Origin: Streptomyces sp. NBC_00576 | GTDB taxonomy: Bacteria; Actinomycetota; Actinomycetes; Streptomycetales; Streptomycetaceae | Assembly: GCF_036345175.1 (NCBI RefSeq) | Contig: NZ_CP107780.1 | Location: 8,184,001-8,248,000 of the forward strand | Direction of reading: 5' to 3' | DNA length: 64,000 nucleotides | In this document: piece by piece, positions 25,159 through 33,285 of the stretch | Layout of the letters: each line of letters starts with the position of its first letter | Position numbering within the stretch: position 1 is the first letter of the stretch | Made by a program: the position numbers and the translations under genes | Notes under the pieces: model-generated | The model's database searches: none | The model's input: only the letters and a program-made list of their open reading frames with translations | Told to the model about the DNA's origin: nothing

Positions 25159-26913
25159 TCAGGCGGACTCGCGCCACCCGTTGGTGATGGGCAGCCGTCG
25201 GTCCTTCCCGAAGCCCTTGGCCGAGATCTTCGTGCCCGGCGGATACTGCCGCCGCTTGTACTCGGCCGTGTCGACCATCCGCAGCACCCGAGTCACCAAC
25301 TCGGCGTCGTACCCGGCCGCCACAATCGCATCGGCGCCCGAGTCCCGGTCCACGTACAGCTCGAGAATCGCGTCCAGCACCGGATAGTCAGGCAGGGAAT
25401 CCGTGTCGATCTGCCCCGGCCTCAACTCCGCACTCGGCGGCTTCGTGATCGAGTTCTCCGGGATCGGCGGAGTCTGGCCCCGCTCCGCAGCCGCGCGGTT
25501 GCGCCACTCCGCCAGCCGGAAGATCGACGTCTTGTACACGTCCTTGATCGGGCCGTACGCGCCCACCGAGTCCCCGTACAACGTCGAGTAACCCACCGCC
25601 AGTTCGCTCTTGTTGCCCGGCGCCAGCACGATGTGCCCCTCCTCGTTGGAGATGGCCATCAGCATCGTGCCCCGCAGCCGCGACTGGAGGTTCTCCTCCG
25701 CCAGGCCCGTCAGGCCCAGCGAGCCCATGTACGCGTCGAACATCGGCGCGATCGGCACCGTACGGAGGTTCAGCCCCGTCCGTCGAGCCAGCTCTTCCGC
25801 GTCGCCGATCGAGTGGTCGGACGAGTACTTCGACGGCATCGCCACGCCGTACACGTTCTCCGCGCCCACCGCGTCGCACGCGAGCGCAGCGACCAGTGCC
25901 GAGTCGATGCCGCCCGAGAGGCCGATCAGGACCGATCTGAAGCCGTTCTTCGTCACGTACGCGCGCAGGCCCACCACCAGCGCCGAGTACATCTCCTCGT
26001 CGTCGTCCAGGCGCTCCGCGTACCCGCCGGTCAGCTCGGGCTCGTACGCCGGCAGCGGGTCCTCGGACAGCACGACACGATCGATACGCAGGCCGTCGTC
26101 CACCACCCCCTCCGGAGCGTCGGGCAGGGCTGCCGGCAGGTCCAGGTCCAGGACCACACAGCCCTCCGTGAACTGCGGCGCCCGTGAGATCACCTCGCCG
26201 TCCTTGTCGACCACGATCGAGTCGCCGTCGAAGACCAGCTCGTCCTGGCCGCCGACCATCGCCAGGTAGGCGGTCGTGCAGCCCGCCTCCTGGGCGCGCT
26301 TGCGGACCAGTTCCAGACGGGTGTCGTCCTTGTCGCGCTCGTACGGCGAGGCGTTGATCGAGAGCAGGAGGCCCGCCTTCGCGGAGCGCGCTGCCGGGAC
26401 CCGGCCGCCGTCCTGCCAGAGGTCCTCGCAGATCGCGAGCGCCACGTCGACGCCGTGCACGCGCAGTACGGGCATGGTGTCGCCCGGCACGAAGTAGCGG
26501 AACTCGTCGAAGACGCCGTAGTTGGGGAGGTGGTGCTTGGCGTAGGTGAGGATCACTTCGCCGCGGTGCAGCACCGCACCCGCGTTGCGCGGGGAGCCGG
26601 CCGGGCGGCCGAACTTCGGCAGGTCGCTCTCGGACCGGTCGAGGTAGCCGACGACCACCGGCAGCTCGCCGAAGCCCTCCTCGGCGAGGCGCGCGGCGAG
26701 GGAACGCAGGGCCGCGCGGGACGCCTCCACGAAGGAGGAGCGCAGTGCGAGGTCCTCGACGGGGTACCCGGTCAGCACCATCTCCGGGAACGCCACGAGA
26801 TGCGCTCCCTGCTCGGCGGAGTGCCGGGTCCAGCGGAGGATCGAGTCCGCGTTCTGGGCGATGTCGCCGACGCGCGAGTCGATCTGGTTCAGGGCGAGGC
26901 GTAGTTGAGGCAC
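25159..26913 (-). CDS. nadE: Glutamine-dependent NAD+ synthase
   Basis: This cytosolic enzyme amidates nicotinic acid adenine dinucleotide to NAD+ using ammonia released from glutamine. An N-terminal carbon-nitrogen hydrolase domain (about 1-270) holds the catalytic triad: Glu in VAFPEMVLTGYP, Lys in ILTYAKHHLPNYGVF and Cys in VALAICEDLW. The C-terminal synthetase domain has the PP-loop IGLSGGIDSALV, the LAPGNKSELAVGYSTLYGD motif, and the terminal KRRQYPPGTKIS segment. The GTG at 26913 (MPQLRLALNQID) gives 584 aa and matches the family N-terminus; a TTG at 26934 would add seven residues. No neighbours in the same pathway. Confidence 0.96.
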   Translation of the reverse strand: MPQLRLALNQIDSRVGDIAQNADSILRWTRHSAEQGAHLVAFPEMVLTGYPVEDLALRSSFVEASRAALRSLAARLAEEGFGELPVVVGYLDRSESDLPKFGRPAGSPRNAGAVLHRGEVILTYAKHHLPNYGVFDEFRYFVPGDTMPVLRVHGVDVALAICEDLWQDGGRVPAARSAKAGLLLSINASPYERDKDDTRLELVRKRAQEAGCTTAYLAMVGGQDELVFDGDSIVVDKDGEVISRAPQFTEGCVVLDLDLPAALPDAPEGVVDDGLRIDRVVLSEDPLPAYEPELTGGYAERLDDDEEMYSALVVGLRAYVTKNGFRSVLIGLSGGIDSALVAALACDAVGAENVYGVAMPSKYSSDHSIGDAEELARRTGLNLRTVPIAPMFDAYMGSLGLTGLAEENLQSRLRGTMLMAISNEEGHIVLAPGNKSELAVGYSTLYGDSVGAYGPIKDVYKTSIFRLAEWRNRAAAERGQTPPIPENSITKPPSAELRPGQIDTDSLPDYPVLDAILELYVDRDSGADAIVAAGYDAELVTRVLRMVDTAEYKRRQYPPGTKISAKGFGKDRRLPITNGWRESA

Positions 26914-27058
26914 GCCGCCAAGTGTAATCGTCAATGCGACGCGATGGGGTGGTGGAGGAGTGTGGGCCGCCCCACGCCGGGACTGGGGAGTCCATCCCCG
27001 TTCTACCGGTCACCTGACCCAGGCCGGGCCCGCGGCAAGAGGCTTGGGGTCATCTCTC

Positions 27059-27107
27059 CATGATGGTGGGGCAATGGGATCTTGAAGTGCATTGCCGCAC
27101 CATCATG
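27059..27107. promoter_or_regulatory. 18-bp inverted repeat before a membrane protein gene
   Basis: CATGATGGTGGGGCAATG (27059-27076) and its near-perfect complement at 27090-27107 pair over 18 bp with one mismatch, around a 13-base loop. It lies 13 bp before the chosen start codon, so in mRNA it could form a stem in the leader; in DNA it could be an operator. Confidence 0.75.
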
Positions 27108-27119
27108 GCTGCGTCTTCA

Positions 27120-27545
27120 ATGAGAGATATGGCGCACAACAGGGCACATGTGGACAGTGAAGGCCGCGGGACGGGCTGGGGTTGGTTCCTTGCGTGGTTC
27201 GCGGTGGGAGCGTGCGTGGCCGTCGGGCTCGCCGCCATCCTGTCGGTGGGGCTGGTCTTCCTTGTCCTGGCCGCCGCGGCCGCGGGGCTCCTGCTGTGGA
27301 AGGGGCCACGGAACGCCGTTGTCGGAGGTCTCACGGGTCTGGCGCTGCCACTCTTCTACATCGCGTACCTGAACCGGGGCGGCCCGGGGGATGTCTGCCG
27401 TTCGTCGTCGGGCGGCCAGACGTGCACCGAGGAGTACACCCCCATACCGTTCCTGGTCGGCGGCGTGCTCCTGTTCGTCGCGGGTTTCGTGATCTTCCTC
27501 ATGATCGAGCGAGGTACCCGAAAAGCGCCCGTCCCCGGACGATGA
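27120..27545 (+). CDS. Hypothetical four-helix membrane protein
   Basis: 141 aa with four hydrophobic stretches (about 23-41, 42-58, 65-84 and 108-131). Between the third and fourth is an extracytoplasmic loop (NRGGPGDVCRSSSGGQTC) with two cysteines nine residues apart that could pair. The C-terminus is short and basic. The start is uncertain: ATG at 27060 lies within the inverted repeat, while 27120 and 27129 lie after it; none has a strong ribosome binding site. No family is recognised. It converges with the S53 peptidase gene and shares a hairpin terminator with it. Confidence 0.65.
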   Translation: MRDMAHNRAHVDSEGRGTGWGWFLAWFAVGACVAVGLAAILSVGLVFLVLAAAAAGLLLWKGPRNAVVGGLTGLALPLFYIAYLNRGGPGDVCRSSSGGQTCTEEYTPIPFLVGGVLLFVAGFVIFLMIERGTRKAPVPGR

Positions 27546-27562
27546 ACACTCCGGGGACGGGC
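27527..27562. terminator. Bidirectional terminator between convergent genes
   Basis: A perfect 13-bp stem (GCCCGTCCCCGGA at 27527-27539 with TCCGGGGACGGGC at 27550-27562) with a 10-base loop. The left arm is inside the end of the membrane protein gene (stop at 27545); the right arm ends 27 bp past the stop of the S53 gene on the other strand. Confidence 0.8.
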
Positions 27563-27588
27563 TTCGGGCATGTTGCCGTGCTGCCGCC

Positions 27589-29532
27589 TCAGCGGCGGTA
27601 CGACTCCACGTAACCCTGCGCGGGCGAACCCACGCCGGTCACGTCGTCATAGCCGCGTACGGCCTTCAGCGAGCTGTCCTTGCCGAGGCTGCGGACGGAG
27701 GTGAGGATCCCGTCCGCAGCGTCGTATCCGTTGGCGAAGTCCAGGCGTGCCACGGCGAGTCCGTACCCCGTGGGGTTGTCGGTCACGTCGTGGTAGACCT
27801 TCGCGTGCGAGGCGTACCTCGCGTAGATCGCCGGGTTGGCGAAGCCGATCGGCGCGCCGCCGCGGGCCTCCTGCGCGAGGGCCTGTACGGCCGCGATCAC
27901 CGGTGCCGCCAGGGACGTACCGCCGATGCGGTACTCGCTGTACGCGGTGCCGCCCTCCGGCAGGGTCTGGGTCTGGCCGACCTTGAAGCCGGTGTTCGGG
28001 TCGGCGATCGCCGCGATGTCCGGGACGACCCGGTTGCCCTTCTCGCTGTTGGCCTTGGCCAGCGAGTTGGGCACGATGCCCTTCTGGTAGAAGGGCTCCG
28101 CGACGGTCGCGCTGGTGCCGCCGCCCGCGCCCGAGGTGTAGGCGCCCGGGAAGTTCGTCCAGCTCTTGCCGTCGGCCGACAGCGCGGCCTTCTCGGTGCC
28201 CCAGCCGGTCTCCCACTGGTACTTGTCGCCCCGGCCGACCGCCAGCGAGGTACCGCCGACCGCCGTCACCCACGCCGAGTTGGCCGGGGTGTCGACCTGC
28301 TTCTGGCCGGTGTTGACGACCTCGTCGCCGTTGTCGCCGGAGGAGAAGTAGAAGCCGATGCCCTGGACCGCGCCGAGCTTGAACACCTGGTCGTAGGCGG
28401 CGGCCAGGTCCGGCGTCTGGTTGGCCTCGATGTCGCCCCACGAGTTGGAGACGATGTCGGCAAGGTGCTTGTCGACGACCTTGCTGAGCGAGTCGAGCAG
28501 GTCGTCGTCCATGCAGGACGCGGAGCCGACGTACGTGATGTCGGCGCCCGGCGCGACCGCGTGCACGGCCTCGACGTCGAGGGTCTCCTCGCCGTACCAG
28601 CCGGCAGCGGAGCAGTCCTCGGTGTTCGTGTACTTCGCGGGCAGGACCTGCTTCAGCTGGCCGGCCCGGTAGGCGGCGTCGCCGTGCTTGGCCGCGTAGG
28701 TGGCGGCGTCGGCGGCGATGTACGGCGAGGCGTAGGCGTCGGTGATGGCGACGCGCACCTTCTTGCCTGTCCAGCTGCCCGCGCCGTATGCGGCCCGCAG
28801 CTGCTTGCCCGAGTAGCCCTCGATGGCGTACGGGATCTGAGCGCCGTACGCCGTGGGCAGCGAGGCGGCGGTGTTCGAGCCGTAGTACGTCGAGAACGGA
28901 CCCGAGTTGCGGAACACCGTCTCCGGCGCGGGCAACGTGTCGTCGTGGGTCGCGTGGTGCGGGGCGTTGTCCAGACCCGTGACGGTCAGGACGGCACCGT
29001 TCAGGCTGTCCGGCGCGGAGGCGGCCTTCGCGGGCGCCCGGTACGTCTTCTTGCCCTTGGCGTAATTGTGCAGCTGCGTGCTGAAGGCCTTCTCGGCGGC
29101 GGCCACGTCACCGGTGACCGTGACGTAGTGGGCCGTGACGCCGGTGATCGTGAGGCCCGACGCCTTCAGCCACGCCTTGACAGCGGCGACCTGGGCCGGG
29201 GAGGCCCCGAAGCGCTGCTGGACCTGCGCGGCGGTGAGGTACTTGCCGTACGCGGCGGACGCCGGGTCGGAGACGGCCTTCGCGTACGCGGTCAGACCGG
29301 CGGCATTCCGGCCGGCGAAGTAGACCCGGGCGGTCACCTTGGAACCGTCGGGCGTGGCTCCCTTGTCCGCCTTGGCGGTGGCCCACGCGGGCCTGGTGCC
29401 GGCGAGCGTGTCCCGGCCCGGGGCGTCCGCGGCATGGGCCGCGGGAATGCCGAGCGCCAGCGCGCCGGCGAGCAGAGGCAGTGTCGCTGCCAGGCTCACA
29501 CCGGCGCGCTTGATGGCGCGGTTGGATCTCAT
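27589..29532 (-). CDS. Secreted S53 family (sedolisin) peptidase
   Basis: An acid-active serine endopeptidase made as a pro-enzyme. A Sec signal peptide (about 1-34, cut after AHA) precedes an activation propeptide (Pro-kumamolisin domain, about 45-190) and the subtilisin-like catalytic domain. The family catalytic Glu and Asp lie in GEETLDVEAVHA, the oxyanion Asp in VSNSWGD, and the catalytic Ser in GGTSLAAP. A terminal calcium site (DVTGVGSP) is present. Length 647 aa is typical. Start at 29532 gives the expected MRSNRAIKRAG n-region. A 14-bp palindrome lies 33 bp upstream. Probably part of extracellular protein turnover; no inhibitor gene is adjacent. Confidence 0.94.
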   Translation of the reverse strand: MRSNRAIKRAGVSLAATLPLLAGALALGIPAAHAADAPGRDTLAGTRPAWATAKADKGATPDGSKVTARVYFAGRNAAGLTAYAKAVSDPASAAYGKYLTAAQVQQRFGASPAQVAAVKAWLKASGLTITGVTAHYVTVTGDVAAAEKAFSTQLHNYAKGKKTYRAPAKAASAPDSLNGAVLTVTGLDNAPHHATHDDTLPAPETVFRNSGPFSTYYGSNTAASLPTAYGAQIPYAIEGYSGKQLRAAYGAGSWTGKKVRVAITDAYASPYIAADAATYAAKHGDAAYRAGQLKQVLPAKYTNTEDCSAAGWYGEETLDVEAVHAVAPGADITYVGSASCMDDDLLDSLSKVVDKHLADIVSNSWGDIEANQTPDLAAAYDQVFKLGAVQGIGFYFSSGDNGDEVVNTGQKQVDTPANSAWVTAVGGTSLAVGRGDKYQWETGWGTEKAALSADGKSWTNFPGAYTSGAGGGTSATVAEPFYQKGIVPNSLAKANSEKGNRVVPDIAAIADPNTGFKVGQTQTLPEGGTAYSEYRIGGTSLAAPVIAAVQALAQEARGGAPIGFANPAIYARYASHAKVYHDVTDNPTGYGLAVARLDFANGYDAADGILTSVRSLGKDSSLKAVRGYDDVTGVGSPAQGYVESYRR

Positions 29533-29565
29533 GGAACCCCCTGATGCGGTTCAACGCGAGCAAGA

Positions 29566-29579
29566 CGAGTGATCACTCG
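29566..29579. promoter_or_regulatory. Perfect 14-bp palindrome before the S53 gene
   Basis: CGAGTGATCACTCG is self-complementary and sits 33 bp ahead of the S53 peptidase start on the minus strand. It is a candidate operator; the binding protein is unknown. Confidence 0.55.
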
Positions 29580-29714
29580 CCGCTGGCCACTCTCGCGATG
29601 AACTGTTCATGCCAGGGGAATCCAGGGGGAATGGCTGTGCCAAGAAGCACCCAAGGGAACGTATACGCAAGCGATTTGAGGCTTACGTCCGACGGCGAAA
29701 CGTCGATAAATCTA

Positions 29715-30335
29715 TCAACTCGCCTTCGCGCCGCGCTCCTTCAGCATCCCCGCCATCAGGGAGATCTCCGACTCCTGCGCGTTGACCATGCCCTGCGCGA
29801 GCCGCTTCTCCACCCCCACCTCGCACCGCTCCACACATCCCTGCGCCATGTGGATACCGCCCTGGTGGTGCTTGGTCATCAGCTGGAGATAGAAGACCTC
29901 GGCCTGCTTGCCGCTCAGCTTGCCGAGCTTCGTCATCTCGGTGTTGGTCGCCATGCCCGGCATCAGCGCGCCGTCCTTGCCGTCGGCCATGCCCGCCATG
30001 TCCATCCAGGTCATGGGCGCGTCCGAGGACACCTTCGGCAGCTCCCACAGATCGAGCCAGCCCAGCAGCATGCCGCGCTGGTTGGCCTGCGTCTGCGAGA
30101 TGTCGTACGCGAGCCGCCGGATCTCCTCGTTGCTCGTCCGGTCGCGCACGATGTACGACATCTCGACGGCCTGCTGATGATGGACCGCCATGTCACGGGC
30201 GAAGCCCGCGTCCGCCGAGTCGGCGGCGGGGGCCTGCATCCCGGAGTCGTCGCCGTCGGCGACCGCGTAGGTGATCGCGCCGGCCGCGACGAGCGCCGTG
30301 GCGGCGGCACCGGCGATCCAGGGAGCCCGCCTCAC
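29715..30335 (-). CDS. DUF305 membrane-anchored protein
   Basis: 206 aa. A short basic N-terminus and one transmembrane segment (about 6-24) anchor a ferritin-like helical domain. It has two histidine motifs typical of DUF305: DMAVHHQQAVEM and MTKHHQGGIHMA, with a Met-rich segment between (MTWMDMAGMADG). The His/Met content fits copper or other soft-metal binding, and many DUF305 proteins lie near copper genes, but none is seen here. The start is the GTG at 30335, whose sequence overlaps the TGA stop of the DUF3105 gene by four bases (GTGA), so the two are translationally coupled. Confidence 0.88.
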   Translation of the reverse strand: MRRAPWIAGAAATALVAAGAITYAVADGDDSGMQAPAADSADAGFARDMAVHHQQAVEMSYIVRDRTSNEEIRRLAYDISQTQANQRGMLLGWLDLWELPKVSSDAPMTWMDMAGMADGKDGALMPGMATNTEMTKLGKLSGKQAEVFYLQLMTKHHQGGIHMAQGCVERCEVGVEKRLAQGMVNAQESEISLMAGMLKERGAKAS

Positions 30336-31009
30336 TGGGCCAGCCCGTTCGTGCAGGCGGCACCCGGCTCGGGGGTCTGCTTGCCCTGGACGAACTCCTC
30401 GAAGAACTTGTCCACGTTCGGGTCGGTGGCACTGGCCACCGTGCGCTGCTTGCCCCAGGCGGAGAGCATGATCGGGTCCGCCTGCTTGTCGTCGGGGCTC
30501 ATCAGCGTGTACGGCGTCTTCTTCACCTTGGCCGCGAGCGCGTCTATGTCGGTCTTCGACGCCTTGGTGTTGTACGTCACCCACACGGCCCCGTGCTCCA
30601 GCGAGTGCACGGCGTTCATGTTGTTGAGCGCCTTGGCGTAGACGTCGCCGTTGCAGTTCATCCAGACCTGGTTGTGGTCACCGCCGACCGGGGGCTCCAT
30701 CGGGTAGTTCACGGTCTTGGTGACGTGGTTCTGGGTGAGCTTCTTGTCCCAGGTCTTCACGCCGTCAGCACCGGTGACGAACTTGCCCGCGCCCTTGGAG
30801 TCGGTCGCCGCGGTGTCACTGTCGTCGGACTGCTTCTTCACGAGCACCGTCGCGCCGACGACCAGGCCGGCGACTATGACAACACTCACGCCTATCGTGA
30901 GGATCCGGTTCCGGAGCTCACGCGAGCGCTCGGCGCGTCGCATCTCCTCTATGCGCGCCTTGCGCGCCGCGCTGCCACTGTCTTTGGCGCTCTTCTTGGC
31001 GGAACCCAT
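30332..31009 (-). CDS. DUF3105 membrane protein
   Basis: 225 aa. A basic, charged cytoplasmic N-terminus (MGSAKKSAKDSG, then helical RIEEMRRAERSRELRNR) leads to one transmembrane helix (about 37-57) and an extracytoplasmic DUF3105 domain with NYPMEPPVGGDHNQVWMNC and HSLEHGAVWVTYN motifs. The conserved His and Cys residues could bind metal or form a redox site; function is not established. ATG at 31009 follows AAGGA at seven bases. It is the first gene of a two-gene operon with the DUF305 gene, an arrangement I recall as conserved in actinobacteria, suggesting a shared envelope role. Confidence 0.88.
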   Translation of the reverse strand: MGSAKKSAKDSGSAARKARIEEMRRAERSRELRNRILTIGVSVVIVAGLVVGATVLVKKQSDDSDTAATDSKGAGKFVTGADGVKTWDKKLTQNHVTKTVNYPMEPPVGGDHNQVWMNCNGDVYAKALNNMNAVHSLEHGAVWVTYNTKASKTDIDALAAKVKKTPYTLMSPDDKQADPIMLSAWGKQRTVASATDPNVDKFFEEFVQGKQTPEPGAACTNGLAQ

Positions 31010-31344
31010 GGGATCGATCCTTCTGGGGAAAGGGGCGGTCGGTGACCGGTCGGTTGGCCGGTCGATCGGTCTCTGATCGTAATCCGTGGCCACTGATCGT
31101 AATCCGCGGCCACCCGCAACGGTTCCGGTCAGGGATCACCCATTACGGATGTCGCCGCGAACAGGCAAGATGAGAGGCAGAGCGGTACACCTGCCGTACG
31201 CGAGGCGTTCACTCCGGGGTCGGCTGGACGATCAAGGTGCGCAACGCGCATGAAATGCTGTCGTGGTGGGATGCTCAGGTGCCCGACCGCCTTCTGTGGT
31301 GCGGGAGACAGTCGGCCTGACCAGCAAGGATGGGGAAGCGGAAG
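31010..31344. other. Divergent control region between DUF3105 and glnA2
   Basis: The 335-bp gap has no credible gene. It must contain promoters for both divergent genes. It holds a tandem 20-bp duplication (31073-31112) and GACCGGTCGGTTGGCCGGTCGA-like GGTCGGT repeats near 31036-31070. Confidence 0.6.
31073..31112. repeat. Two tandem 20-bp units
   Basis: CTGATCGTAATCCGTGGCCA (31073-31092) is followed directly by the same 20 bases with one change (31093-31112). It lies about 65 bp upstream of the DUF3105 start, within its promoter region, and could be a duplicated operator. Confidence 0.75.
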
Positions 31345-32706
31345 ATGGACAAGCAGCAGGAGTTCGTGCTCCGGACGTTGGAGGAGCGTGACATCCGGTT
31401 CGTCCGGCTGTGGTTCACGGACGTGCTGGGCTTCCTCAAGTCCGTGGCCGTGGCCCCGGCCGAGCTCGAGCAGGCCTTCGACGAGGGCATCGGTTTCGAC
31501 GGCTCCGCGATCGAGGGATTCGCTCGTGTGTACGAATCCGACATGATCGCCAAGCCGGACCCGTCGACGTTCCAGATCCTCCCGTGGCGTGCGGAGGCCC
31601 CCGGTACCGCCCGGATGTTCTGCGACATCCTCATGCCGGACGGCTCGCCGTCCTTCGCGGACCCGCGTTACGTCCTCAAGCGCGCCCTCACCCGCGGCTC
31701 CGACCTGGGCTTCACCTTCTACACCCACCCGGAGATCGAGTTCTTCCTCCTGAAGGACAAGCCGCTGGACGGCTCCCGCCCGACCCCGGCCGACAACTCC
31801 GGCTACTTCGACCACACCCCGACCCACGTCGGCCAGGACTTCCGCCGCCAGGCGATCACCATGCTGGAGTCCATGGGCATCTCGGTCGAGTTCTCCCACC
31901 ACGAGGGCGCTCCCGGCCAGCAGGAGATCGACCTCCGCTACGCCGACGCGCTCTCCACGGCGGACAACATCATGACGTTCCGCCTGGTCATGAAGCAGGT
32001 GGCGCTGGAGCAGGGCGTCCACGCGACGTTCATGCCGAAGCCGTTCAGTGAGCACCCCGGCAGCGGCATGCACACCCACCTCTCCCTCTTCGAGGGCGAC
32101 CGCAACGCGTTCTACGAGTCCGGCTCGGAGTACCAGCTCTCCAAGGTCGGCCGTTCGTTCATCGCGGGCCTGCTGAAGCACGCGGCGGAGATCGCGGCGG
32201 TCACCAACCAGTGGGTGAACTCCTACAAGCGCATCTGGGGCGGCTCGGAGCGCACCGCGGGCGCCGGCGGCGAGGCCCCCTCGTACATCTGCTGGGGCCA
32301 CAACAACCGCTCGGCCCTGGTCCGCGTCCCGATGTACAAGCCCGGCAAGACGGGCTCGGCGCGCGTCGAGGTCCGCTCCCTGGACACGGGCGTGAACCCG
32401 TACCTGGCGTACGCCGTCCTGCTGGCCGCCGGTCTCAAGGGCATCGAGGAGGGCTACGAGCTCCCGCCGGGCGCCGACGACGACGTCTGGGCCCTCTCGG
32501 ACGCGGAGCGCCGTGCGATGGGCATCGAGCCGCTTCCCCAGAACCTGGGCGAGGCGCTCACGCTCATGGAGCGCAGCGAACTGGTCGCCGAGACGCTCGG
32601 CGAACACGTGTTCGACTTCTTCCTGCGCAACAAGCGCCAGGAGTGGGAGGAGTACCGCAGCGAGGTCACGGCCTTCGAGCTGCGGAAGAACCTGCCGGTG
32701 CTGTAA
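31345..32706 (+). CDS. glnA2: Glutamine synthetase-like ligase GlnA2
   Basis: A 453-aa member of the GSI fold. It has the N-terminal GFDGSAIEGFARV segment, metal-binding EIEFFLLKD and HHEGAPGQQEID regions, GSGMHTHLSLF, the ATP-site segment NRSALVRVP and RVEVRSLDTGVNPY. In S. coelicolor the gene called glnA2, which this closely resembles from memory, encodes a gamma-glutamylpolyamine synthetase acting on spermine/spermidine rather than a true ammonia-assimilating enzyme. The adenylylation-site region of classical GSI (NLYDLP-like) is absent, so GlnE should not regulate it. ATG at 31345 is preferred (GGGGAAG upstream) over the ATG at 31330. The last 15 bases are tandemly duplicated across the stop codon. 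Confidence 0.93.
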   Translation: MDKQQEFVLRTLEERDIRFVRLWFTDVLGFLKSVAVAPAELEQAFDEGIGFDGSAIEGFARVYESDMIAKPDPSTFQILPWRAEAPGTARMFCDILMPDGSPSFADPRYVLKRALTRGSDLGFTFYTHPEIEFFLLKDKPLDGSRPTPADNSGYFDHTPTHVGQDFRRQAITMLESMGISVEFSHHEGAPGQQEIDLRYADALSTADNIMTFRLVMKQVALEQGVHATFMPKPFSEHPGSGMHTHLSLFEGDRNAFYESGSEYQLSKVGRSFIAGLLKHAAEIAAVTNQWVNSYKRIWGGSERTAGAGGEAPSYICWGHNNRSALVRVPMYKPGKTGSARVEVRSLDTGVNPYLAYAVLLAAGLKGIEEGYELPPGADDDVWALSDAERRAMGIEPLPQNLGEALTLMERSELVAETLGEHVFDFFLRNKRQEWEEYRSEVTAFELRKNLPVL

Positions 32707-32721
32707 CTGCCGGTGCTGTAG
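32692..32721. repeat. 15-bp tandem duplication spanning the glnA2 stop
   Basis: CTGCCGGTGCTGTAA (coding Leu-Pro-Val-Leu-stop) is immediately repeated as CTGCCGGTGCTGTAG. A slippage event appears to have doubled the C-terminus beyond the stop codon, giving a back-up stop codon in frame. Confidence 0.8.
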
Positions 32722-32738
32722 GGGTCGATTCTTCGGGT

Positions 32739-32770
32739 CCACCGGCCGCTTTCCTTCGTGCGGCCGGTGG
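32739..32770. terminator. Bidirectional terminator between glnA2 and VOC gene
   Basis: A perfect 11-bp stem (CCACCGGCCGC at 32739-32749 with GCGGCCGGTGG at 32760-32770) with a 10-base loop lies between the convergent stops at 32706 and 32798. It runs into a short copy of the dispersed repeat (32767-32813). Confidence 0.75.
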
Positions 32771-32797
32771 GGGCTTGTCGCGCAGTTCCCCGCGCCG

Positions 32798-33241
32798 CTA
32801 CGGGCGCGGGGCCATCTCCGTGAGCAGCGCGTGCAGCGGCTTCGCCGCCCGTTGGCGGTACTCCTGGATCGCCCAGCCGTTGCCGTCCGGGTCCTTGAAG
32901 TACATGAACGTGGCGCCGTCGTCCGGCGAGTACTGCATCGGCTCCGACACCTCCAGGCCCCGTTCGGTCAGCTCGGCGTGGGCCGCCTTGATGTCGGCGA
33001 CGCACAGCTGGAGGCCCTGGTACGAGCCCGGCGCGGGCGTCGGGCCGTCCATCGTCTCCCAGATGGTGTCGCCGAGGGCGATCGAACAGCCCGAGCCCGG
33101 TGGCGTGAGCTGGACGATGCGCATCCCCGGCATGACCTCCTGGTCGATGTCGACGTGGAAACCGGCCTTGTCGCGGTAGAAGTCACGGGCCCGGTCGATG
33201 TCGGTCACGGGCAGCGGGATCACTTCGAGTGTGTACTGCAT
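32798..33241 (-). CDS. VOC (glyoxalase/bleomycin-resistance fold) protein
   Basis: 147 aa forming two beta-alpha-beta-beta-beta modules of the vicinal oxygen chelate fold. Start is MQYTLEVIPLPVTDIDRARDFYRDKAGFHVD, the typical first module, and the second has LQLCVADIKAAHAELTERG and FMYFKDPDGNGWAIQE, the usual glyoxalase C-terminal motif with its Glu. Substrate is not predictable: members include glyoxalases, ring-cleavage dioxygenases and antibiotic-binding proteins. ATG at 33241 is 45 bp after the stop of the PNPOx-like gene in the same direction, so the two probably share a transcript. Confidence 0.9.
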   Translation of the reverse strand: MQYTLEVIPLPVTDIDRARDFYRDKAGFHVDIDQEVMPGMRIVQLTPPGSGCSIALGDTIWETMDGPTPAPGSYQGLQLCVADIKAAHAELTERGLEVSEPMQYSPDDGATFMYFKDPDGNGWAIQEYRQRAAKPLHALLTEMAPRP

Positions 33242-33285
33242 CGCTGGTCCTCCAGATCGCCTTCACGTCGCCCTTGACGGGGGCG

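Noticed and set aside
31345..32706. Main ammonia-assimilating glutamine synthetase glnA
   Set aside because: Length and motifs match the GlnA2 clade, and the GlnE adenylylation-site region of true GSI is not found.
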